Shown piece after piece: positions 44,657-54,168 of a stretch of DNA of 64,000 nt. The position numbers and the translations under genes are program-made. The notes beneath the pieces are model-generated. The model worked only from the letters and a program-made list of their open reading frames with translations, searched no databases and was not told the DNA's origin. The stretch comes from Mastigias papua (Eukaryota > Cnidaria > Scyphozoa > Rhizostomeae > Mastigiidae). The stretch lies in contig OZ025268.1 of assembly GCA_964019165.1 (NCBI GenBank), forward strand, positions 12,916,359 to 12,980,358. Reading direction: 5' to 3'. Position 1 is the stretch's first letter; the number at the start of each line of letters is the position of its first letter.

Positions 44657-47600
44657 GTCTGTTAAATATACATCTCAAAGCAAGATATTAAATGCTTTGG
44701 AAATCAACAATGTGATTGCGGATAACTGCCTGTCATCAAAGGAATCACATTACTTTCTCCTTTACTAAAGGTACTCAGCAGCTAAGTACCAGTCTTAATA
44801 TCCGGGCTGTACCTAATAAAGCTGTTTTTTGCGCATGTTCAATCTTCAGCGTAATTCTAATATCTTTTACAAACTTTTCAAATCTAGTAGATACTGCTCC
44901 TAGAGCACCAACAACAACTGGGATGACCGACACCTTTCGTATGTCCCAAAGCCTAGCGATTTCATCCTTTAAAGTTCCGTATTTCTCTATTTTATCAAGT
45001 TCTTTTTCCGGGACTCTAACATCTCCAGGTATTGCAACATCAATTATCTTTACCTCATTTTGTACTTTATCAATAATAACAATATCTGGCCTTCGAGCTT
45101 CTATTTCCTTATCACACTGTATACCACAATCCCACAAGATCTTTATATTATTACTTTCAACTACTCCTTTCGGTGAGTGTTCATATCATCTTGCTTTTGA
45201 ATCAATATTATATTTTTTACAAAGTTCCCAATGTATATATTTCCCTACATTGTCGTTGCGTCTTTTATACTCTTTCTGGGCCAACTTGCTACATTCACTA
45301 ACAATATGTGAGACCGTTTCACTTCTTTCTCCACACATCCTACAAAGAGGGGAATCAATGGTCTTGTCTATATAAAATTTAGTATTATTTGTCCTTATCG
45401 CTTGTTCCTGCGCACTACAAATCAAAGCTTCCGTACAACCCTTCAAATCACTGTCCTTTAACCATTTCCAAGATTGTACGCTGTCTTTTCCATCTAAATC
45501 TCTCAAATATTGACCATGCATAATTTTGTCTTTCCAAGAATTGTAAACCCTACATCTCTCGTTCTTTTTATAAATTGTTGGACTCACAACATCCTCTGTA
45601 TTAATTGTCTCATTGTTCCCTACTGCCACTAGTAATGGTTCCTCCGTGTGTTTGATATACCATCCAAGACTGTTCTCCTCAGTCATAATGCAACTTTTGC
45701 AACTAAGCAGGCCTCTCCCTCCCTTACTTCTTGGTACATACAATCGATCTACATCACTCTTTGGGTGGAATTCTTTATTCATCGTCATAATCTTTCTAGT
45801 TTGTCTATCCATCTCATCAAGCACATTTCTACGCCATTTCATAATCCCTGCCCCATATCTCAACGTTGAGATTGCCCAAGTATTGAGGGCTTTTATTTTG
45901 TTTCGACCATTTAATTTACTTCTCATTACAAGCCTTGCCCTCCTGAAATACTCGCTTTGAAAATTCCGAATCATATCCTTCTCTCGTACAGAATCGAACT
46001 CCAATATTCCTAGGTACTTATAACCTTCTTTATCTATATCCTTTATGGTATCACCTGATGGCAGCTCTATTCCCTCAGTTAACGTCACTTTTCCTCTTTT
46101 CATAATCAGAACTCCACATTTTTTAATCCCACATTCCATCCTAATGTCATTACTAAATATCTGAACTGTCGATAGTAGGCTATTTATCTCTCTTTCATCT
46201 TTTGCAAACAGTTTTAAATCGTCCATAAAAAGAAGATGATTTAGCTTCTCGCCACTTTTAAGGGTATACCCACATTTTACTTTCCTCAGAATTTGAGTAA
46301 GGGGTATCATACACACAACAAGCAACAGTGGAGATAAGCTATCTCCTTGGAAGATACCTCTTTTTACTTCAACATTAGCCAAAAACTCCCCGTTCGATGA
46401 TAAATTGATGTTCCACCTCTTCATTGATCTTTTTATGAAGTTTACTATATTGTCAGCAACATTGGCAAACTTCAAACTCTCAATTGTCCAGGAATGGGAA
46501 TCATATCGTAAGCCTTCTTATAATCAACCCAAGCCATGCCTAGGTTGGTATGTCTTTTCCTGCAATCATTCATTACTGTTTTATCAATAAGCAGTTGATC
46601 TTTTGTTCCCCTACTTTCCTTCCTACACCCTTTCTGTTCAATAGGAAGCCTGTCATTTGACTCAAGGTAATTATACATAGCAGTTGAAATTATTCCTGTC
46701 ATTAGTTTCCACATGAGGGGAAGACAAGAAATTGGCCTGTAGTTGTCAACAGCCCTACCTTTATTTGGATCTTTCTGGCACAGCACGGTATTACTCGTGG
46801 TCATCCATCTAGGAATCTCGGATCCATTTACGATCATAACATTCATCTGATTAGCTATTCTGCTGTGAAGTGTTGTAAAGTATTTCAGCCAGTATCCCTG
46901 AACTCCGTCAGGCCCTGGACATTTCCAGTTAGGAATTTTCTTTGTTTGCTTTAATACCATCTCAGTTGTAATCATCAAGTCTGTTTGCTTCTCATGATAA
47001 ACCCCCTCCTGTTTTAACTCCTTAAGCCATTCGGCCTTTTCATTGTGCTTAACTTCCTTGTCCCATAGATTGCTCCAGAATTCCTTGCTATCTTTAGCGT
47101 CAGGTTTCTCATAATTACCTGTTTTACCATTTAGTTGTTGGTAAACTTTTTTCTGGTCTTGCTGAAACAACTTATTGATTCTGAATTGTTCAATTCTCTG
47201 TTCGTATCGTTTAATTTTCTTACTCTCCGCTTGCAACCGCTGTTTCAGTTCCTCTAATACAACGTCTACTCCTTTATTTTTAAGGAAATATTTTCTATCC
47301 AGGATTGTATATTTAACATCTTTCTTAAGATCACCTTTTTTCTTACGCTCAAGTAGATTTATGTGCCTACGTATCTCTGTCATCGAAGATTGAATTTGTC
47401 TTTTCCACCACGGCTCGTTGGTATTTCTTTGTCTCATTTGAACAGGCTTAAGTCCAACTGCTTCTCCTACATAGATAGAACAGGCTTTAATCACGTCGTT
47501 AGTTCCACTTAAATTCTCCGTTCTTATATTAGTCAAAACTCTATTCACTTTGTTAACTTTTTCCTTCAGAACACTTCTGTCAACCTTTTTAAAACCAACA

Positions 47601-48248
47601 AACTTTTTAGTTAGATTTTCATTAATGATGTAATTTATTCCTTCTATAATACCTCATTCTTCCTCTTCAAGTTCTTCATTATCTTCAAAAACACAACTAT
47701 TTTTGATACCTGATCCATCAAGACTCTCGTCCCTACAACTATCAACTATAACATGACCCACGACCTCCTCAACCTCGTTACAAATGTTATCTTTCAATAC
47801 TCGACGTTTTATTTCCTCAAGTTCTAGATTTGTCAGCCATCCATTCTTTTTTATCATGCGGGCCTGATCACAAAGCCTTTGTTCAGTCACTACCATTTGG
47901 AATCTATCTTTCCAGGTAACATGAATTCTTCTCCCATAACCTCTAAGTGGCTTTCCTTCCTCATCCATCGGTTTGCTCAAGAAATAGCACTCCATTACAG
48001 CTATATTTACCTCCCTATTCCAACTCTTTCTGGCAGTAACATGATGACGGTCGGGCCTGCGCTGCTCATCCACAGGACACCTGCCGGACGAGACACCTTC
48101 ACATGAAGTTCCAGTGCCATTCACGTCGTTATCTATTTCAATATTCTGGTACATTTTCACTCATAAATGAGGATTGGTTGATATAGGGTTAGCCATCTCT
48201 AGTGTTTTTATCGTGACACTATCACTAGGAGGGCTGCCAACCAAGGCT
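44657..48248 (-). mobile_element. RLE retrotransposon, lineage I, copy B (5'-truncated)
   Basis: The 3' end abuts the TAA array at 44636-44656. The 5' end stops at the GCC of the leader hairpin (about 48248), where a 27-bp duplicated segment joins it to the remains of lineage II copy C. It shares the whole coding layout with the intact element at 50.4-54.1 kb. Confidence 0.8.
44775..48160 (-). pseudogene. RLE-retrotransposon polyprotein, lineage I copy B, three lesions
   Basis: The start MKMYQNIEIDND (48160) aligns with the start chosen for the intact copy. In order: GVSSGRCPVDEQ, a Myb-like block (VMECYFLSKP, WLTNLELEEIKRR), NEPWWKRQI, reverse transcriptase (CPGPDGVQGYWLKYF, YRPISCLPLMWKL, AWVDYKKAYDM, GIFQGDSLSPLL, LLFMDDLKLFA), a knuckle CRMCGERSETVSHIVSEC, and endonuclease ARRPDIVIIDK with IIDVAIPGD and KIEKY, ending GTARILRLVLSC. 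Lesions: TGA at 47654, a frameshift near 46495, and TGA at 45186 where relatives have Trp (KWYEH). Inactive as it stands. Confidence 0.9.
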
Positions 48249-48309
48249 GATTCTTCGTAGCGCCCTACATAATGATTCTCTTTGATTCTTCGTAGCGCCC
48301 TACATAATG
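48248..48309 (-). repeat. 27-bp direct duplication at the B/C junction
   Basis: TGATTCTTCGTAGCGCCCTA plus CATAATG occurs at 48248-48274 and again at 48283-48309, 8 bp apart. The second copy is in its native place in the lineage II reverse transcriptase. The first is read in another frame and joins copy B. Confidence 0.9.
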
Positions 48310-49960
48310 CTTGCTGCGCAGGTTTAAACTTTTTCCACCAGTAATTCTGTATTCCATCAATACCAGGCGAGGACCAATTCTTTCTTTTCTTGATTATCTC
48401 AGTCAACTTCTCTTCCGTTAGATCAAACTCTTTCACTTCAATACTCATTCTCTTCAATTTTCCTGCAACTTCCTCCATCCATGGTAGGGATGGCGTGACC
48501 TTATCGGTTTCCCATAATCCTCCCCAAAAAGCAACAAATTGATCAATATTGGGAATCTTCCCTGCTCGTGATTCTGATCTATTGACGTTCCTATAAAAAT
48601 ACCGCTCATCTTTTCTGAACAATGCGTTATTCTTCACTCTTTTTCCTTTTACCATCATCTTTTCCAATTTTACTTTCATCTATCGCAATTGGTCAAGCAG
48701 TTGTTCCCGGTAGGTCATCAATGCAACGGTGGTTGTTTTCTTCCCTTCAATTCTTAATTCTAGCTCCTTCAAAAATTTCTTTTCCTTCCATGAGGCTTTT
48801 CGATGCTTTTTCCTGCGATGCACTTCATTACTGATCCGTGCTATCCACTTTCTCAACTCTTTCATCTCACGTTTTACTCTCCTCTCTCTTCTGTTTCCTC
48901 CCTTGGATTTAAGGTTTTCTTTGCTCACTTTTGTCTTGATACCTAAAATTGACGCTATTGCTTTTCCCATTGCATAAACAAAATCAGTTACTTCAGGAAT
49001 ATCCCTGTCCTCATTAAAATACTTTCCTAATACTCTATTTGATCTCTCAACTAATTCTTCTGGCATCTTTAGTTTTGGTAATTTAGCTCTCTCTTGTAAC
49101 TCAGTAAAATTACTTCTCTCTAATTTCTCTAATTCTGCCAGAAATATGATGTCAAGGGTCTTATCTTCTTCAGTCAGTTTATTCTCGCTTCTGTCTTGTA
49201 GATCCTCCACTTCATCAAATGTTTCTTCTATCATTTCCTCTAATGTATTCATTTCTTCTTCATATGTATTTGTCCCTTGATTTCTATCACCACATTCACT
49301 TGTTCTATTAGATTCTAATCCCTCTTCAAAGGGGACCACCAGATTCCTCTTTCTAACCAGTACCAAGTTCGATATTTCCGTCTCTTTTCTAAACCTTGTC
49401 GCATTATCTCTAAGTGTCTGTGCTCCTATCATTCCTGCGTATATCGGATATTCAACATCCCACCTGTCCTTAACTCTTCTCATGAACCCTCTCCCTTTCT
49501 GCCTTTCTTCGGTGTCAATCTGCACAACTGCTACTTTCATTTCTAACGTTCATTGAAGGTTCTTATCTTTCGTCACACTTTCTCTGTTATCACTTGTTAT
49601 CTGCATTACTGCTTGCGTTCCCAAACTTCTTCTGAAGCGCCTAGCATTATCACAAAGGTTTTGGGCTGTTATTTGTCTTCTTAATGGAAATTCTATGTCC
49701 CATCGGTCTTTAATTCTCTTCATAAAACCATATCCTTTTTGCCTTTCTTCCATATCAATTTGTACTATTCTAATTTTCTCATTTTCTGTCCACTCTCCAG
49801 TTGTTTTTCTATGTACACTGTTTTCCCTATGGTCTTCATTTTTATCAACACAAATCTGTTGTGCCACTGAAATATTTGAAGCACCATGAATTATGTTAGT
49901 TGAATGTTCAATTCGATTATCATGATCAATATCTCCCATTAGAATATAATTTACACGCAC
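48275..49960 (-). pseudogene. RLE-retrotransposon polyprotein N-terminal part, lineage II copy C
   Basis: Three in-frame segments separated by TGA (49550) and TAG (48680). Two repeats of a DNA-binding-like module are visible, VQIDMEERQKGYGFMKRIKD with NARRFRR and VQIDTEERQKGRGFMRRVKD with NATRFRK. Then come acidic linkers, GNRRERRVKREMKELRKWIA, a basic HRRKKHRKASWKEKK stretch, FVAFWGGLWE and SSPGIDGIQNYWWKKF (start of the reverse transcriptase). Comparison with copy E shows the TGA replaces a Trp and the TAG a Tyr, so both are mutations. It ends in the duplicated junction with copy B. Confidence 0.85.
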
Positions 49961-50322
49961 GGGTTTAAGCTGTCGATCCTACGTTGCCCGGCACATAAGA
50001 TAAGGCTATTTACTAGATAGGTCCGCCACTTCCTACCAGGTTCCGTTAGTGACAGCATAACATTGCTACCATCCATTCATTAGCACGGTTAACACCTTGA
50101 ATTACGGATTTTTTTCGGGGTTGTTCTCCCCTAGATCCGTCGTGTTCTGCTTAGCACAAGGTCACCTCTAGTAGGATGTGGCTCTTCACCACGCACGGAC
50201 GATCTTCACCACGGAGAGGCTATTGACTTGCGCTTCACATGGTGCTGGGATTGGGGAGGCCAGCCTAGGACGCCACACGAGGCCATCTAGGAAAGGTGCT
50301 ACTCCTCCAATAACCCTTGACC

Positions 50323-50323
<1 letters not shown>
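48275..50323 (-). mobile_element. RLE retrotransposon, lineage II, copy C (3' part missing)
   Basis: A 5' leader (49961-50323) shares GCCGGGCAAC and surrounding words with the leader of copy E (60730-60960). The frame is cut within the reverse transcriptase fingers at the junction with copy B; no polymerase core or endonuclease of lineage II follows on the minus strand. The 5' border abuts the TAA array at 50324-50387. Confidence 0.8.

Positions 50324-50387
<64 letters not shown>
50324..50387. repeat. (ATT)21 array between copies C and D
   Basis: About 64 bp of uninterrupted trinucleotide. It is the 3' border of copy D and the 5' border of copy C, both minus-strand. Confidence 0.95.
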
Positions 50388-50388
<1 letters not shown>

Positions 50389-50454
50389 AAAGATATCGCA
50401 CATTGTTCTAATCAATGGATAAGTTTTCTATAGATTTGACGTCAACAAGACTGA

Positions 50455-53400
50455 TCAAACCTCCAGAACCTTCCTAAGAATCCTTGCAGTATTTAAGATA
50501 ACAGTTTTCTGCAATTCACCGATGTTACTTTTGATGCCAATGTCCTTCAGTCGTTTTGGTAGTGTCTTTGGGGTAGTTCCTAATGCTCCTATTACTATCG
50601 GAATAACCACTATCTTCATGTCCCACAGCTTTTTCAATTCTCTTACTAGATCTTGGTATTTCTCGATCTTCTCAATTTCTTTACTGTCCACCCTGCTGTC
50701 ATGTGGGACAGCAAAGTCTATTACCTGAGCCGCGTTGTCTTTTTTGTTAATGACTATCATATCTGGACGTCTTGCTTGAATGATATGGTCCGTCTGTATA
50801 TTAAAATCCCATAGAATTTTACACCTTTCATTTTCTGTTACTGGGGCAGTATCATGCTCATACCATTTATCTTTTACCTCGATACCATACATCCTACAAA
50901 CCTCCCAATGTACTCTCCTGGCAACCCAGTCATGCCTTCTTTTGTACTCCCTTTGCGCCATCTTACTACACTCACTAACCAAATGGTTCACTGTCTCATC
51001 CCTTTCTCCACACATCCTACATTTACTTTGCTCTTGGCTTTTATCAATGTATGCTTTGATTGCATTTGTACGGATTGCTTGTTCCTGTGCTGCAAGAATT
51101 AAGGACTCTGTTTCCCTCTTCAAGTTTCCGTGCTTTAGCCATAGCCACCTGGCATCCCCAGCAATTTCATCAGTCTGTCTTAAAAATTGGCCGTGTAGTG
51201 CTTTTTCTTTCCAGCTTTCTTTCCTTTCCATCCTCTTTTGCTGTTTCAGATCACTGTCTGGCTCAATAACTTCATCACCTTCTATGGTAGCAAGTGAACT
51301 TAGCAGTCTCTCTGTACTCTTCCTAAAATACCTTTGTAATGAAGCTGTTGCTATATGTACTGTATCCTCTACTCCCAACAGGCCTCTTCCTCCATCTTTC
51401 CGGGGTAAATATAACCTATCAACGTTACTTTTGGGATGTAAGGCATTGTGCATTGTCATTAGCTTCCTTGTTCGTCTGTCTAGTTGTTCCACCTCAGCTT
51501 TTGTCCAATCTAAAAATGCAGCTGAATATCTCAACAAAGATATTGCCCAAGTGTTAATGCCTTTTACAAGATTACCTCCATTTAACTTTGTTTCTAGAAG
51601 TTTTCGTACTCTTCTCTTGTACTCCCTTCCAACCTCAATTTTCATTTCTTTGTGCCATATGCGATCTGTTTGAAGAATTCCCAAGTATTTGTAGCTTTCT
51701 CCCTCCTTCATTGACTTGATTAAAGACTTGTCTGGTAACTTAATTCCATCTGACGCAACTATATTTCCTCTCTTCAGAGATAGCATGGCACACTTGTCAA
51801 TTCCAAATTCCATTCCAATATCTTTGCTGAAGATCCTAACAGTTTGAAGTAAAGAATCTAGTGATTTTTCATTCTTCGCATACAACTTTAAGTCATCCAT
51901 AAACAGAAGATGGTTAACTTTCACTTTGGTCTTAGAAAATTCATATCCGGCCTTTGACTTCCTCAAGATATGGGTCAATGGGATCAATGCAGTCACAAAC
52001 AATAAAGGTGATAATGTATCTCCTTGGAAGATTCCTCTATTGATCTTCACTTCTCCGAGAATTTGCTCACCACATGTTAATTCCACTCGCCATGTTTTCA
52101 TACTTTCTTGGAGGAACTCCCTTATCTGTCTATTCACTCCCAAACCCTTTAGGCTCTCCAAAATCCATGAATGTGCAATCATGTCATAAGCTTTGCGATA
52201 ATCTATCCACCCCATTGCAAGCCCTCTTTTCCTCTGTTTAACCTCCTTTAATACCATTCTATCTATATATAACAAATCGTGTGTGCCTCGTGTTTTTCTC
52301 CTACAGCCCTTCTGCTCTTCAGGCAACATTGAATTTGACTCTAGGTATTCGTACAGTTCATTGGCAATTACCCCTGTCAGCAATTTCCAACGTATTGGCA
52401 GGCAGGTTATTGGCCTGTAGTTGTTGGCAGCGTTTCCTTGTTTCTTGTCTTTCTGGATTAGAATTGTCCTCCCTTTAGTCATCCAGTTAGGTGTACCTAC
52501 TTCTAGGCACTGTTCTAGGTGTTTTCTAAGGGGTTTGTGCATGCTTCTGAAGTTTTTCACCCAGAATCCTTGTACCCCATCTGGGCCTGGTGCTTTCCAG
52601 TTGGGTATTTTTTTCAGTACGTGCTGTATTTTGTTGTCTGTGATGTTCACCACTCCTTGCTCTACTCTCTGTCTCTTCATTTCATTTCTAAATTGCTCAA
52701 GCCATTCAGCTGAGTCATTGTGGACTTTCTCGGCTCCCCAAATTCCTTCCCAAAATTTCTTCGCTGCTTCTAAATCTGGTACATCATTCTGCACATGCTT
52801 TCCACCCCTATTTAAGTCTTGGTAGAATTTACCTTGATTGTTCCGAAATGTCCTATTCTGTTGATATTGGTTGATCCTATCGCAGTACCGCTTTATTTTT
52901 CCTACTGTTGCTTTTATTCTTTGTGATATTTCTTCCTTTACAGTGGCAATTCCCTTCTGTTTTATTTTATACTTTTCCTGAAGGTAGGTCCTGTGTCTTT
53001 GCTTAATTTTCTCTCCGTCCATCATAATATTTACACGACTAAGATCTTTGCACAATTCCTTCACTCGTCCTTCAAGTCTCCGTTTCCACCATGGCTCCCT
53101 TTTTGCATTCTGGTAGGTCTTCCTCAATCCTAGCAACTCTTGAGCTAACACTGCACCTGCATATATCAAGTTATTTGTGTCGGTGATATCATCCGTCTTC
53201 ATTTTTCCAAGTACAGTATCAACCTTTTGAACTACAGATTGTAATCTTCCCTTTTCTACTCCTCTCAAAGATCGTAATCTCTCTCTTTCATTGTTAGATA
53301 AGATGTCTTTCAGTCTCTTGATTAGTATCTTTTCTTCTTCATTTACATTTACATTGCTCTCATTACTATTATCGATTTCCTCATTTTCACTAGATCTATC

Positions 53401-53835
53401 TGGTAACTCTATGTTGCAAGTTTCCCTTGCATCAGCTTCAGCTGCTTCAAGCATGGTTCCTTGTTCTAATGCCTCTATATTTCTTCTGATCTCTTCAAGT
53501 TCAAGATCAGTCAGCCAGTTTCTCTTTATAATATTGTTTTTCTGGTCCAGTAGTCTCTGCTCAGTTACAGGAAACATACCTTTATCTACCCAACACTTAT
53601 GCATTCTTTTCCGATATCCATTCCGCTTTGGTTCACTCTGGTAGTAGCATTCCATAACTACCCTGTTATCATATTGACACCATTTCCTTCTTTGGATCCT
53701 TGGAGCAGTAGCAGGATGACGACCGGGCCCACGCTGCTCCTCCATGGGACACCTGCCGGGCGAGAGGCCTTCACACTGTGATCTGGTCTCATTTACGCCG
53801 TTATTTGGTAAATTTATTGTAGTCATTACACTCAT
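50455..53835 (-). CDS. Intact RLE-retrotransposon polyprotein (reverse transcriptase + restriction-like endonuclease)
   Basis: 1126 codons without a stop. I chose ATG 53835 (MSVMTTINLPNN) because it aligns with the start of copy B; the frame extends to ATG 53979 but that part is leader containing the hairpin. Approximate residues: GRCPMEEQRGPGRH 26-40; Myb-like block with VMECYYQSEP and WLTDLELEEIRR 55-118; PWWKRRLEGR about 250; reverse transcriptase 405-720 with APGPDGVQGFWVKNF, YRPITCLPIRWKL, GWIDYRKAYDM (motif A), GIFQGDTLSPLL and LLFMDDLKLYA (motif C as FMDD); thumb; CCHC knuckle CRMCGERDETVNHLVSEC about 939-956; PD-D/E-xK-type endonuclease ARRPDMIVINK and VIDFAVPHD with KIEKY about 1020-1060. 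The protein would nick its target and prime reverse transcription there. No missing catalytic residue was seen. Confidence 0.92.
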   Translation of the reverse strand: MSVMTTINLPNNGVNETRSQCEGLSPGRCPMEEQRGPGRHPATAPRIQRRKWCQYDNRVVMECYYQSEPKRNGYRKRMHKCWVDKGMFPVTEQRLLDQKNNIIKRNWLTDLELEEIRRNIEALEQGTMLEAAEADARETCNIELPDRSSENEEIDNSNESNVNVNEEEKILIKRLKDILSNNERERLRSLRGVEKGRLQSVVQKVDTVLGKMKTDDITDTNNLIYAGAVLAQELLGLRKTYQNAKREPWWKRRLEGRVKELCKDLSRVNIMMDGEKIKQRHRTYLQEKYKIKQKGIATVKEEISQRIKATVGKIKRYCDRINQYQQNRTFRNNQGKFYQDLNRGGKHVQNDVPDLEAAKKFWEGIWGAEKVHNDSAEWLEQFRNEMKRQRVEQGVVNITDNKIQHVLKKIPNWKAPGPDGVQGFWVKNFRSMHKPLRKHLEQCLEVGTPNWMTKGRTILIQKDKKQGNAANNYRPITCLPIRWKLLTGVIANELYEYLESNSMLPEEQKGCRRKTRGTHDLLYIDRMVLKEVKQRKRGLAMGWIDYRKAYDMIAHSWILESLKGLGVNRQIREFLQESMKTWRVELTCGEQILGEVKINRGIFQGDTLSPLLFVTALIPLTHILRKSKAGYEFSKTKVKVNHLLFMDDLKLYAKNEKSLDSLLQTVRIFSKDIGMEFGIDKCAMLSLKRGNIVASDGIKLPDKSLIKSMKEGESYKYLGILQTDRIWHKEMKIEVGREYKRRVRKLLETKLNGGNLVKGINTWAISLLRYSAAFLDWTKAEVEQLDRRTRKLMTMHNALHPKSNVDRLYLPRKDGGRGLLGVEDTVHIATASLQRYFRKSTERLLSSLATIEGDEVIEPDSDLKQQKRMERKESWKEKALHGQFLRQTDEIAGDARWLWLKHGNLKRETESLILAAQEQAIRTNAIKAYIDKSQEQSKCRMCGERDETVNHLVSECSKMAQREYKRRHDWVARRVHWEVCRMYGIEVKDKWYEHDTAPVTENERCKILWDFNIQTDHIIQARRPDMIVINKKDNAAQVIDFAVPHDSRVDSKEIEKIEKYQDLVRELKKLWDMKIVVIPIVIGALGTTPKTLPKRLKDIGIKSNIGELQKTVILNTARILRKVLEV

Positions 53836-53894
53836 TTGAGGGTAGTGGTGATGAGGTGCCACAACCACCGGTATTTTTATTGAGACACCATCTC

Positions 53895-53932
53895 TAGGGG
53901 GGCTGCCAACCAAGGCTAAAGAGTCCCTCCTA
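53895..53932 (-). promoter_or_regulatory. 38-nt leader hairpin (copy D)
   Basis: An outer 8-bp helix (TAGGAGGG with CCCCCCTA, one mismatch), an 8-nt joint ACTCTTTA, an inner hairpin GCC-TTGGTT-GGC, and a 2-nt joint. Identical architecture to 60980-61017 and 61046-61083. It ends 60 nt before the start codon. Confidence 0.65.
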
Positions 53933-54112
53933 CCCATGAGACAGACTATCCCCCGCCGGACGCCAACCCGGTATTTCAAGGTCGCGGGGGGAGCTAACAG
54001 GGACTACACCTTGCTCAAGGGTGACCTGGAGGTAGTTGCAGCAAAGGGTAACCTCATTATCCCACGTCGAAACTCCACAACCGGATGCAGTTTAATGTCA
54101 TACCCAGGACGA

Positions 54113-54168
<56 letters not shown>
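54113..54168. repeat. (ATT)n array shared by two divergent elements
   Basis: About 56 bp. It is the 5' border of copy D (minus) and the 5' border of the lineage III element (plus). Confidence 0.95.

Larger units (their letters stand above)
50388..54112 (-). mobile_element. RLE retrotransposon, lineage I, copy D, apparently full length
   Basis: TAA-type arrays flank both ends (50324-50387 and 54113-54168). The leader of about 277 nt carries the 38-nt hairpin at 53895-53932. One intact frame fills the body, with about 65 nt of 3' UTR. It looks like a Dong/R4-style insertion into a TAA microsatellite. Confidence 0.85.

Noticed and set aside
45186..49552. TGA at positions where relatives have Trp (45186, 49550) as a sign of a variant genetic code
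   Set aside because: Intact elements in the same window use TGG for Trp and stop at normal codons. Other stops (TAG at 48680, TGA at 47654 and 60032) do not replace Trp. Simple G-to-A mutation explains the pattern.
50324..50387. Regular arrays as CRISPR or coding repeats
   Set aside because: They are plain trinucleotide microsatellites without spacers; the poly-Tyr and poly-Ile translations are artefacts.
50780..51673. A 297-codon open frame on the + strand
   Set aside because: It is antisense to the intact RLE polyprotein and shows no protein family of its own. The same holds for other long plus-strand frames at 44716-45375, 52421-52825, 53291-53644 and 59082-59483.
53980..54112. Extension of the copy D protein to ATG 53979 or beyond
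   Set aside because: That part encodes the leader hairpin, is not conserved as protein in copy B, and the alignment of starts favours 53835.
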